A stretch of 64,000 nt of DNA, taken from Micromussa lordhowensis (taxonomy: Eukaryota > Cnidaria > Anthozoa > Scleractinia > Lobophylliidae). A program made the translations under genes and the position numbers. The stretch is from contig OZ026596.1 of the NCBI GenBank assembly GCA_964020085.1, forward strand, positions 43,027,408 to 43,091,407, in the 5' to 3' direction. Shown here piece after piece: positions 47,663-55,975 of the stretch (position 1 is its first letter; every line of letters starts with the position of its first letter). The notes beneath the pieces are model-generated. The model worked only from the letters and a program-made list of their open reading frames with translations. It did no database searches and was not told the DNA's origin.

Positions 47663-48724
47663 ATGAGTCTGTCAAATTGGAAACGATTAGCTCAGAAGCG
47701 GACTGAGACTGGAAGGATGAAGAATCAGCTATATGATGAGATCACTGAAGCGAAGATAAAGAGTAAGACCTCTGACGCAAGGATAACAAAATCATTTAGA
47801 CTAGATGAAATCATAGATGGGTTAAAGACACAAAAGCCTAAGAATAGACCGCAAAAGAGAATACGTCCTGCCCCTGCGGGTAAAGCAGAAGAAATTGATT
47901 ATGCACCTGAAGTTGATCCATATGAAGATATGGATGTAGAAGGATTATTAGATCTCCAAGATTATGTAGCGCCACAGGCAGAAAAACAAATACCTGAAGG
48001 TCCTCCACCAAAATATGAAATGGATCCTAGTTTTTGGAATCTAGAAGAAGGAGATGAATCTTTACCACCAGAATATTCTTTTGTGGAAAAAGGTGAAGGA
48101 CCTTTAGCAATTGAACCACCACCTGATGATGATGATGAAGATTTAGATAGAGGAGATATTAATAGAATTTTAGATAGTGCAAATCTTCCTAACTATGATG
48201 ATGTTGAAATGAGATTATCCCAACCAGAAATGACACCAGTTAAACGTAGTAATTATCTAGAGAGTAACATAAAAAAAGCAAATTCTGAAATAAGCAGTAT
48301 TACAAGTAAATTTAAGACAAATTCAACTAACAGACTAAAACAAGCCATAAAAAAAGGATTGCCAAAAGATGTAATAGAAAAGCTAGAGCGAGAAAAGGAT
48401 ATGGCTCATAAATTTGCTGATACAAGACTAAAACCTATTCAAGAATATAGAGACTATCTAAAAGTACAGAAAAAGAAAAGTACAAAGGGAAGTGGGGTCA
48501 GGGGAGGTCTTAGGACTGGCAAGACAGGAAGTGGCGTGTATTTCTATAATGATGCTAAAGAATTACTAAAGAAATTAACACTAATTATTGGTGAAATGGA
48601 AGCAGGTAATACAAGCGTCAAGATGAGAAATATGGGTCAAACTATCTTAGACACATTATTAAGAACAAAATCAATCAATAAGTCACAATATCAAAAGTTA
48701 GTCAAAAAATATTTCAGGGTATAG
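47663..48724 (+). CDS. Polinton structural protein with PPxY motifs
   Basis: 353 residues; ATG within AATATATG. N-terminal basic helical region (1-70), a Pro/Asp/Glu-rich acidic linker (75-195) with two PPxY motifs (PPPKY at 114-118, LPPEY at 134-138), a basic helical segment (205-265), a Gly-rich hinge (KGSGVRGG) and a helical C-terminus. PPxY binds WW domains of NEDD4-type ubiquitin ligases and serves as a late domain or endosomal trafficking signal in several viruses, including adenovirus protein VI. It heads a capsid gene run. Homology to a named family is not visible. Confidence 0.6.
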   Translation: MSLSNWKRLAQKRTETGRMKNQLYDEITEAKIKSKTSDARITKSFRLDEIIDGLKTQKPKNRPQKRIRPAPAGKAEEIDYAPEVDPYEDMDVEGLLDLQDYVAPQAEKQIPEGPPPKYEMDPSFWNLEEGDESLPPEYSFVEKGEGPLAIEPPPDDDDEDLDRGDINRILDSANLPNYDDVEMRLSQPEMTPVKRSNYLESNIKKANSEISSITSKFKTNSTNRLKQAIKKGLPKDVIEKLEREKDMAHKFADTRLKPIQEYRDYLKVQKKKSTKGSGVRGGLRTGKTGSGVYFYNDAKELLKKLTLIIGEMEAGNTSVKMRNMGQTILDTLLRTKSINKSQYQKLVKKYFRV

Positions 48725-48749
48725 TAAATTATATTTCACGCATTGATAT

Positions 48750-49517
48750 ATGGAGAGAGAAATCTCATTAAGCAGTTTTGCAGTTAAAGATGAACCTGGT
48801 AATCGACCTGGTGATTTTACTACAAGGTTTTCTAGAACTTTAAACTATGAACACAGTGATGGGATTTGGTATATTGGTTTTAATAAAATTATTTCAATGG
48901 CTTTTATATGGACAAATATAAATTCTGGTTATAGCAATCAAAAGATAGCTTACAGTAAAGACGGTGGGAAAACATTTACAGATATTGATTTTCCAAAAGG
49001 AGTTTGGGATTACAATGATATTGATAATTACATTAAGGAAAAGACTAAAATAGTTAATGGTGATGGTGATGAAGAATTTCCAATCTCTTTAACTTTTGAT
49101 GAACCAACTTTCAGAGTCTTAGTGACTTTAGACGCAAACTATCAGCTTGACCTAAGTAAATCAAATTTTGGTAAACTAATAGGATTCGATAAGGTGGTCT
49201 TAAGCAATGAGAGAAACGTTAGCCCCAAAATACCTAACCTATCAGAAGATACAGATGTCCTAAATATTCATTGTGATTTACTTTCTGATTCATTAGTAGA
49301 TGGGAGAGAATCAGATATTGTTTTTAGTTTTGGTACAGGAACTTTGAGACCTTCTTACAATTTTACCCTTGAACCGCGTCGTGTTATATTTAATCCTATC
49401 AATAAAACAAGAGTTTCAAGCGTTCGAATCTATGTAACTGATGGTTTAAGAAGACCAGTCTATTTAAATCATGCTGACACTGCATTTTCATTAATCTTAA
49501 AAAAAGTTCCATACTAA
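48750..49517 (+). CDS. Penton-like minor capsid protein (single jelly roll)
   Basis: 255 residues, ATG in GATATATG. Begins EREISLSSFAVKDEPGNRPGDFTTRF and ends in a beta-rich segment with TLEPRRVIFNPIN and TAFSLILKKV, alternating polar/hydrophobic strands throughout. Position immediately upstream of the major capsid gene and length fit the penton (vertex) protein of Polintons and adintoviruses. Assignment rests on context and fold-like pattern rather than a catalytic motif. Confidence 0.65.
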   Translation: MEREISLSSFAVKDEPGNRPGDFTTRFSRTLNYEHSDGIWYIGFNKIISMAFIWTNINSGYSNQKIAYSKDGGKTFTDIDFPKGVWDYNDIDNYIKEKTKIVNGDGDEEFPISLTFDEPTFRVLVTLDANYQLDLSKSNFGKLIGFDKVVLSNERNVSPKIPNLSEDTDVLNIHCDLLSDSLVDGRESDIVFSFGTGTLRPSYNFTLEPRRVIFNPINKTRVSSVRIYVTDGLRRPVYLNHADTAFSLILKKVPY

Positions 49518-49523
49518 GGTTAT

Positions 49524-49913
49524 ATGAAGTCAAGAGAGTTCAAAAAGATTTATCACCCAAGAACGGGACGATATGTCTACAAACACCGTGGCAATGGAAT
49601 TATCGTAGATAATCTTATGAAACCACTAAAACGAGTAGCTAGTGCTTTAACTGGACAGGTTTTAAAACCATTTGCTAAAAAAGCAATACAAGCTGGTGTA
49701 TCTCAAGCGGGAGAACGAGTTGGTAAAAAGGCTGCTGATAAAGTTATAGAGAAATCTGGTGAGCTTATCCGAAAAAGGCTGTCCTCACGGTCCTCAGGAT
49801 CTAAAAAAGCGACAAAGTCAACAAAGTCAAAGCCAGGCAGAGCAAAGCCAAGGACTCCGCTAGGGCAGGATGAAGTTAATACACTGATTAATAATTTAAT
49901 AGCACGATCTTAA
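49524..49913 (+). CDS. Small basic virion protein (core or pVI-like)
   Basis: 129 residues, ATG in TTATATG, only six bases after the penton stop. Short N-terminal beta-like KIYHPRTGRYVYKHRGNG, an amphipathic helical middle (LTGQVLKPFAKKAIQAG) and an Arg/Lys/Ser tail (SSRSSGSKKATK). This layout matches DNA-condensing or membrane-active minor capsid proteins; no proof of either. Confidence 0.55.
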   Translation: MKSREFKKIYHPRTGRYVYKHRGNGIIVDNLMKPLKRVASALTGQVLKPFAKKAIQAGVSQAGERVGKKAADKVIEKSGELIRKRLSSRSSGSKKATKSTKSKPGRAKPRTPLGQDEVNTLINNLIARS

Positions 49914-49922
49914 AGAAAAAAA

Positions 49923-51188
49923 ATGTCTGGTAAAAAATATATAATGGCATTTAGATCACCAGAGTACGTACAGAGAAACGAACTAGTGCAATTTCGTCTT
50001 CAAGACGCTATAAGAGCTCCTGCCAATACTCAAGAGCAAGAAAAGAAAGGTTACAAATTTCATGTTACTGACCGTGGTATTATGCTTGATTGGTTTAACG
50101 CCTTTTTTGAAGTGCGATTTCGATTAGACCTTAAAGCAAATGGTGGAGACAATGCAGACGTCAGAACAACAATAATTAATGGATCGCATTCATTAATTAA
50201 GCATATGGTTATTAAGAGTGCTGGAAAAATCGTCTATGACACTGATAATCTTCATCTTGTAACTTTTGCAAAAAATCTTTTAGAATATTCAGATGATTTT
50301 GGGCGTAGTACAGCCAAAAATAGCTTATGGTATTTAGATACAGATGCCACTTCAGATGATACAAACACTGGTTTGGAAAGTAGGCGTTTATTAACAGCTA
50401 ACAGAGCTCATGTTAATACAAGTATTCCATTAAATAGATATTCTTTTTTCGAAGAATTAGAAGGACGATTGTTACCTCCAATGGATCTCCAATTTGAAAT
50501 AGAACTTACACCGGACGCTGAATTATTATATGGCGCAGTTGATACATTGAGATTAGTAATTGATCGTTTTTATCTATGGGTACCCCGACTAGAACCAAAA
50601 GATGCTCTTATGACTAAATTCATCAGTGAATACCAAAAACCCAGTAAATGGAAATACCTCAAAGAAATGATCCAAACTTCAGATACTACCAGAAACAGTG
50701 GTGATTTCAGAATCTCAGCTAGTATTGATAAAGTAAAGCATGTTTTCCTCTACTTCCAGAGACTTAAGACAAATGATATGTCAGCAAATCCTTATATTTT
50801 TGATACTTTTAAACTGAACGCAGCCAATAATAATAGTCATCTTACTACTTGTCGTCTTGAATATGGTAATGGTGTCTTCTATCCAGAACTTGAATATGAT
50901 ACAGAAAGTAAAACAAGAATCTATTATGATTTAATGAATTATTCATGGCAAAAGAATGATTATAATACAGGTACTCAGCTCAATATCAGTAATTTTTCGA
51001 GTCTTTACCCAATGTTATATTTTGACCTAACTTATCAAACAGAACAGGTTAGCCGAGATCCAAAGCAACTTAACATAAGATTTCGCCTCTCACAAGCCGC
51101 AGCTGCTGATTTTAGAGTGCATGCAATTGTTCTTTATGAAGAAGATGTTGTTGTTGATAAAGTGGGAGATCAATTAGTAATAGTTTAG
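49923..51188 (+). CDS. Major capsid protein (double jelly roll, hexon-like)
   Basis: 421 residues, ATG after an A-run nine bases past the preceding stop. Two beta-rich halves: the first with GIMLDWFNAFFEVRFRLDLKA, the second from about residue 220 with SASIDKVKHVFLYFQ and ending QLNIRFRLSQAAAADFRVHAI. The length is at the short end for a double-jelly-roll capsid protein, but the position between penton-like and protease genes, and the mid-region LVIDRFYLWVPRLEP followed by a basic loop, are as expected in Polintons. It would build the icosahedral shell. Confidence 0.75.
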   Translation: MSGKKYIMAFRSPEYVQRNELVQFRLQDAIRAPANTQEQEKKGYKFHVTDRGIMLDWFNAFFEVRFRLDLKANGGDNADVRTTIINGSHSLIKHMVIKSAGKIVYDTDNLHLVTFAKNLLEYSDDFGRSTAKNSLWYLDTDATSDDTNTGLESRRLLTANRAHVNTSIPLNRYSFFEELEGRLLPPMDLQFEIELTPDAELLYGAVDTLRLVIDRFYLWVPRLEPKDALMTKFISEYQKPSKWKYLKEMIQTSDTTRNSGDFRISASIDKVKHVFLYFQRLKTNDMSANPYIFDTFKLNAANNNSHLTTCRLEYGNGVFYPELEYDTESKTRIYYDLMNYSWQKNDYNTGTQLNISNFSSLYPMLYFDLTYQTEQVSRDPKQLNIRFRLSQAAAADFRVHAIVLYEEDVVVDKVGDQLVIV

Positions 51189-51239
51189 TAAAATATTTTA
51201 CATTAAGAGTCTTAGAAAAAATATTTTTATATAATATAT

Positions 51240-52136
51240 ATGAAAATTAACGAAATGGTTAACGAAATAGTTAACGAAAAAGTTAACAAAATAGCAAACA
51301 AAATGGCAAACCAAACGGCAAACCAAAGATTAAACCAAAGAGTTGTCGAAATATCAAACGGAGGTTTAAACTTAAGATTAAACCAAAGTGTAAACGTAGG
51401 AGTAAAAGATAGAGATAACATAGAAATAGTTAATTTTCTTGATATTGACACTTCAAAGATAACTTTTAGAAAACCAAAGCCGAATAAGCACAATGGAACA
51501 CAGATTGGAATATTATATAATGGAAAGACATTATATGTTAAATATGAAGGATATACACCATTTGGTTTAAAAGAAAACTATGATAAAGATGGTAGTTACC
51601 TATGTACTGGCATGCAAATTAATTGTGATGGTAAATATCTAGAAAAAGCTAAAGAATTAGACCAATTTTTTATTAATTATATGCATTCTATTGAAAAAGA
51701 AATACCGAGAGAAGATGTAGCAGGATATGATGAACACGGACAAGGTGGTTCTTGGAAAAGAATTTGTAAAAAACCTTATAACATTATTGATAACGAAAGA
51801 GTATATCTAGATCACCCATCAAGGATGGATTTTACTCTATTATTTCGAAATGATCGAATAGCTACAAGATTTTTTACATGGAAAGGTAAAAAGCTTGGAT
51901 ATGAATCAGTAAAAATATGGCCACAAAGCAAAGTGAAATTTATTGCTGCCTGGTTTCATATTACAACCGGAACTTTTGGATCTGCTATAAAACCAAAATT
52001 AATGCAAGTAACATATCGAGAAGAAGAAGAAGAAAATATTTTTAATAATTTTATCTTAGATGATGAAGAAGATCTAAATCCAGATGATTTTATGAGTAAT
52101 ATGAGTAATATGTCATGGACTATGCCAACGTCATAG
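51240..52136 (+). CDS. Possible ssDNA-binding-like protein with repetitive N-terminus
   Basis: 298 residues, ATG in AATATATATG. Residues 1-60 are a low-complexity string of short VN/AN/LN repeats (NEIVNEKVNKIANKMANQ). Then comes IGILYNGKTLYVKYEGYTPFGLKENYDKD, a central region, and near the end KPKLMQVTY, then an acidic tail (YREEEEENI, DDEEDLNPDDF). The 'NGK...TPFG' block and terminal 'PKL.QV' strand resemble DUF5871-type proteins of large DNA viruses, predicted ssDNA-binding; the acidic tail also fits an SSB. Low to moderate confidence, by eye only. Confidence 0.4.
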   Translation: MKINEMVNEIVNEKVNKIANKMANQTANQRLNQRVVEISNGGLNLRLNQSVNVGVKDRDNIEIVNFLDIDTSKITFRKPKPNKHNGTQIGILYNGKTLYVKYEGYTPFGLKENYDKDGSYLCTGMQINCDGKYLEKAKELDQFFINYMHSIEKEIPREDVAGYDEHGQGGSWKRICKKPYNIIDNERVYLDHPSRMDFTLLFRNDRIATRFFTWKGKKLGYESVKIWPQSKVKFIAAWFHITTGTFGSAIKPKLMQVTYREEEEENIFNNFILDDEEDLNPDDFMSNMSNMSWTMPTS

Positions 52137-52202
52137 ACTGTGTCAAAGGCACAGAATAAATATTATTTATGAATTTTTAAAAAAGTACATAAATAATATA
52201 TA

Positions 52203-52966
52203 ATGACTGAATTACATCAAATTTCTGTCACACTTTCTGAAGGGCAAAAACGAAAACTAACTAAGGCTTACAGAAACAGAGAAGAAATAAGTTTACGCTT
52301 AAGTAAAAATGCGTTAAGTGGTTCTAATGTCCTTATGGTACCAATGAATACTGTTAAGAGACTCGCTAAGGCCAAAACAGCTAATGAGGAATGGTTATTA
52401 CTATATCAAAGAATAATATAAGGCGACAAACTGGTAGTGGGACATTTAGCTCAATATTGCCAGTATTAAAGAATGTAGCACCAACTATAGGTAAAACACT
52501 AGGATTGTCTGCTTTAGCAGGGTTAGCTTCTGAAGGTGCTAGCCAAATAGTTAAGAAAATTAGTGGTGGACAAGCCACACCTGCCAACCAAATGTTTCAA
52601 GTACCAAATAAAAATCTATATATGTTAGCTCAATTGGGTGATCTACTAACTAAAGGACAAATAGGAGATTTAGCCCGAGCTCATAAATTAGGAGAAGACT
52701 TACTTTTCAAAATGACACAACGACAAGTAGGTAGTGGTATTGGCACGTTACTAGCTAGTATTGGTATTCCAATGATTATTGATGCATTAAAAGGAGGAAG
52801 TATAAAAGGAAGAGGAGGAGTTCGAATGGGGAAATCGGAGGGAGGAGGTAGAAGAGGAGGGGGAGGTCCTCGTATAGGAATGCCCATGGCTCCACCACCT
52901 TTTATTGGCACATGGGAAACGAGAGGAAGAGGAAGAGGAAAAAAAAAAAAAGGTAAAAAAGCCTAG
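52203..52966 (+). CDS. Polinton basic virion protein in two overlapping frames
   Basis: Frame one (52203-52421, 72 residues, ATG in ATATAATG) has two copies of a short IS/VTLS-type motif. Frame two (52391-52966, 191 residues) overlaps it by 31 bases; it starts MVITISKNN, then a third copy-like motif, GSG, a hydrophobic helical stretch (TLGLSALAGLASEGA), another (GIGTLLASIGIPMIIDAL) and a Gly/Arg/Lys tail. The repeated motif spans the frame change, which suggests one protein read through a shift near 52388-52396, or two genes with re-initiation. Possibly a membrane-lytic and DNA-binding minor capsid protein. Confidence 0.5.
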
Positions 52967-53003
52967 CCCCAACCAAAAGCCTAAATTCCATAAAGATATC
53001 CCA

Positions 53004-53435
53004 ATGAGTAATTTTGATCTTTTAGATTGGTGTAAATACTTGAAAATACCTATAGAGAATGTTTTAAGTAGAGATCAAACTGTACCACATCAGCATAAGT
53101 TAGCGCTTTTTATTTATAATTTAGAACCTCATTATATGAGTGGTAGTCATTGGGTTACAACCTATGTTCGTAATGGTACAATAAATTACTTTGACTCTTT
53201 TGGTATGCCACCTTTTCAAGAGTTGGTAAACCATGCAAAAGAGAAAAACTTAAATTTATTACACCAAAACCGACAAATACAGAATCTCTATACTACAACC
53301 TGTGGCTATTTTTGCTTGTATTTCTTGAATGAAATGCATAAAGGAGTAGATTATTTCGATTTATTGCAAGTTTTTAGCTTTGACACTGAAGAGAATGAAA
53401 AATTCACAGAAAACTATTTTAGTAAATTGCTTTGA
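53004..53435 (+). CDS. Adenain-like cysteine protease
   Basis: 143 residues from ATG 53004. The frame is open upstream to about 52905 through a Glu/Lys run, but without ATG and overlapping the previous gene. Catalytic pattern of the adenovirus protease family: His49 in GSHWVTTYV, Asp64 in YFDSFG, Gln93 (oxyanion), Cys100 in TTTCGYFCLYF, with the seven-residue Gln-Cys spacing. It should process capsid proteins at assembly. Shorter than adenain (about 200 residues), as usual in Polintons. Confidence 0.85.
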   Translation: MSNFDLLDWCKYLKIPIENVLSRDQTVPHQHKLALFIYNLEPHYMSGSHWVTTYVRNGTINYFDSFGMPPFQELVNHAKEKNLNLLHQNRQIQNLYTTTCGYFCLYFLNEMHKGVDYFDLLQVFSFDTEENEKFTENYFSKLL

Positions 53436-53602
53436 AGACTTCTCATGTTTTTTAAATCTCGTTTCAAACTATTTCTCAGATTTCTCACTCTTTTAGTTTC
53501 TCCAGAACAACATAAAAAGGCAATTTTTCTATAAAGAAGTTTGTAATGTTTATACATCGCTTCTATTCTTTGTATTTCTTTTTCAATGATAATTTGTTCC
53601 AT
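53414..53602 (-). CDS. Small helical protein of unknown function
   Basis: 62 residues, ATG at 53602 preceded by ATATTATA on the coding strand, the same start-site signature as other genes of the element. It overlaps the end of the protease gene by 22 bases on the opposite strand. Basic, helical (RIEAMYKHYKLLYRK). No family recognised. Confidence 0.4.
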   Translation of the reverse strand: MEQIIIEKEIQRIEAMYKHYKLLYRKIAFLCCSGETKRVRNLRNSLKRDLKNMRSLQSNLLK

Positions 53603-53643
53603 TATAATATATTAAAATAATAAAAAAAATAATTATAATATAG

Positions 53644-53877
53644 ATGAAAAGCTATTGTGTAAAACAACGAAAACAGACAGAGTGCGTTCCTGGTTCAGAA
53701 AGGGTTGTACAGGCAAGAAATGGTCGTGCCATGATGAAATGTAAATGTGCAGAATGTGGGATAACAAAAACTAAATTTGTTAAGTCAGGGGCAGTAGGAA
53801 GAGGTAGAAAAGGAAAAGGGCTATTACTGGGTAAAAACAGTCCATTTAAGGGAATTCCCCTCATAGGAGCTATATAA
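53644..53877 (+). CDS. Small zinc-ribbon-like protein, copy 1
   Basis: 77 residues, ATG after ATATAG. N-terminus SYCVKQRKQTECVPGSE and KCKCAECGITKTKFV give a DUF5679-like treble-clef pattern with one Cys of the first knuckle missing (CVKQ rather than CxxC); the tail is basic and hydrophobic (GRKGKGLLLGKN, GIPLIGAI). Paralogue of the gene at 53927. Confidence 0.6.
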   Translation: MKSYCVKQRKQTECVPGSERVVQARNGRAMMKCKCAECGITKTKFVKSGAVGRGRKGKGLLLGKNSPFKGIPLIGAI

Positions 53878-53926
53878 TAGTTAACTTTGTTAACAATAGA
53901 TTAATTATAATCCATAGAATTAATAT

Positions 53927-54178
53927 ATGTTATCTTGTTGTGTTCGACAAAGAAAAAGGACAGAATGTGTACCAAATTCTGAAACTTTTGTAATTACAAA
54001 AAATGGTAGAAATGCAATGCGATGTATTTGTGCTGAATGTGGAATTACAAAATTTAGGTTTATATCTAAAGGACAAGTTTTACAGTTGCAGCAAGGAAGC
54101 GGTTTTGATGAACTAATTGTCAAAGGGTTGGCTGCTGGTGCAAAAGGATTGTATAACCTTGGAAAAGCGAAGCAATAA
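53927..54178 (+). CDS. Small zinc-ribbon-like protein, copy 2
   Basis: 83 residues, ATG in TAATATATG. LSCCVRQRKRTECVPNSE and RCICAECGITKFRF mirror copy 1 almost position for position; the tail differs (QLQQGSGFDELIVKGLAAGAKG). Downstream, another frame without an ATG continues directly into the PLA2 domain, so copy 2 is probably the N-terminal part of the PLA2 protein separated by a one-base change near 54165-54175. Confidence 0.6.
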   Translation: MLSCCVRQRKRTECVPNSETFVITKNGRNAMRCICAECGITKFRFISKGQVLQLQQGSGFDELIVKGLAAGAKGLYNLGKAKQ

Positions 54179-54179
54179 A

Positions 54180-54720
54180 ATCAGATTATGTAAAAGATAG
54201 GGTTAAAGGCATTGGTAAAAGGTATTTGAATAGAGCGGTTGACTCTCTGGCTGACAATCTCTCTCGAAAAATCAGTGGAAGGGGTAGGGGCTCTGGTCCC
54301 AGAACAGGTTCTGGAGTCGATATTCATAAAGCAATAGGTAAGTTACCTAAACCGAAAGCTGGTTGGACTTTACCAGGACACAAATATACTGGTCCTTACA
54401 ATGATTTAGAAAACCAAGTAAAATGGGATCGAAACACAGGTCAAATCTATGAAATCTATGATAAGCCAACAGGTAAGACAGATGCTATAGCCATGCAACA
54501 CGATGTTGATTACTCAGTATGTGCTGATAAGGGAGTAAATGTAAAATCATGTAAAAATGTTGCTGACAAGAAAATGATCCGAGCTCTAGATGCAATTCCC
54601 TGGAATGAGAGACAGTGGGGTCATTGGCTGGCTAGAAACACTATTAATACAAAGAAAAAACTTGGTTTAGGAGTAAAAAAAAAAAAAAAAAAATTTAGAT
54701 ACATGGGAAGAGCTAGCTAA
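54180..54720 (+). CDS. Phospholipase A2-like (parvovirus VP1-type) domain
   Basis: The frame is open from before 54180 but has no ATG (a TTG lies at 54226). From 54226: basic/Gly linker, then calcium-loop-like YTGPYND (residues 54-60) and catalytic His-Asp in MQHDVDY (92-93), with Cys pair C99/C108 and helix KNVADKKMIRAL. This is the PLA2 fold used by parvoviruses, and seen in Polintons, to breach endosomal membranes. It ends just after a 19-A run (54675-54693); in another frame the integrase continues at once, suggesting a PLA2-integrase fusion in relatives. Confidence 0.75.
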
Positions 54721-55627
54721 TGAGTTACACAAACCTATAAAACGAAATTTTACCAAGCGAAGAGTCATAGCACATAAGGTAGATGACATTTGGTGTTCTG
54801 ACTTAGTTGACATGCAAAAGCTAAGCAAATGGAACCGAGGTTATAAATATCTTTTAATGGTCTTAGACCTTTTCAGTAAATATGGTTGGATAGTACCTCT
54901 AAAGACAAAAACTGGCTTAGAAGTTTCTAAAGCGTTTGAAAGCTTATTTTTCTCTAATAAGCCTAAAATGTTATGGGTAGACAAAGGAAAAGAATATTAC
55001 AACAAAAATGTGCTGGATCTCTTAGCTAAGGATAAGATAACTATCTATTCCACTGAAAACGAAGAGAAATCATCAGTTTGTGAGAGATGGAATAGAACTA
55101 TCAAAGATAAAATGTATAAGAGATTCACTATGCAAAACAATACAGTCTACATTGACATCCTTCCGAAAATACTCGTCTCTTACAACAACAGCCGACATAG
55201 ATCAATAGGAATGACGCCTATCCAAGCTAGAAAACCTGAAAACTATGGAAAAGTTTATTTTAATTTATATGGTGATTTAGCGAGAGAAAACAATAGAAAA
55301 CCCGAATTTAGAGTAGGTGATAGAGTCCGAATAAGCAAATACAAAAGGGTGACCTTTGATAAAGGATATACTCCTAATTGGACTGAAGAAGTTTTCATCA
55401 TAGACGAAATTAAATTCACTAATCCTATTACTTATAAGATAAAAGACTTAAATGGTGAAGCGATTAAGGGCACTTTCTATAGAGAAGAGTTACAAAAGAC
55501 AGATCAAGAGGTCTATAGAATAGAGAAAATTATCAGAAAGTCTAAAGGAAAAGCATTAGTTAAATGGAAAGGTTACCCAGACGAATTTAACAGTTGGGTG
55601 CCAGCTGGAGATTTAAAAAATTTATAA
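54690..55627 (+). CDS. Retroviral-type integrase with chromodomain
   Basis: The first ATG in frame is 54812, but the first catalytic Asp (WCSDLVDM, about 54790-54815) lies before it, so translation must enter from upstream through the A-run. The other catalytic residues are Asp in WVDKGKEYYN and Glu in STENEEKSSVCERWN. Then an SH3-like RVGDRVRISKYK segment and a C-terminal chromodomain (VYRIEKIIRK..ALVKWKGYPDEFNSWV). It inserts the element, giving the 6-bp duplication; the chromodomain may steer it to histone marks. The last ~15 codons and following spacer are repeated in both terminal repeats. Confidence 0.85.
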
Positions 55628-55693
55628 TTAAAAAAATTATATTAAAGAAAAAATTATATTAAAGAAAAAATTATAATATTTATTAATTATATA

Positions 55694-55918
55694 ATGTATG
55701 ACACAGAAGAAGAAAGAATTAAAGCCTTAAGAGCATCAAGAAATAAGTATCAGAAAAACAAAGAATGGTATTGTGATATCTGTATTAATGGAAAAAATTA
55801 CACTGCCAGAGGAAAATTTATGCATTTAAAAGCAAAGAAACATATTAAAAAAGCTAAAGAATTAGAATCAAAAGAAATAGATACAAAAGAAATAGATAGT
55901 AATAATTTTTTTTTATAA
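55694..55918 (+). CDS. Small C2H2-like zinc finger protein
   Basis: 74 residues, ATG in ATATAATG. One finger, WYCDICINGKNYTARGKFMH...KKH, of the U1/matrin type, flanked by Lys-rich helices. The stop falls in an A/T-rich region before the PolB gene. Possibly a regulator or nucleic-acid binder. Confidence 0.6.
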   Translation: MYDTEEERIKALRASRNKYQKNKEWYCDICINGKNYTARGKFMHLKAKKHIKKAKELESKEIDTKEIDSNNFFL

Positions 55919-55975
55919 TATATTAAAAAAATTATATTATAGAAAAAATTATATTATATTATATTATATATAGAA

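Noticed and set aside
52681..52972. Minus-strand Pro/Ser-rich ORFs
   Set aside because: Shadows of the Gly/Arg-rich plus-strand protein.
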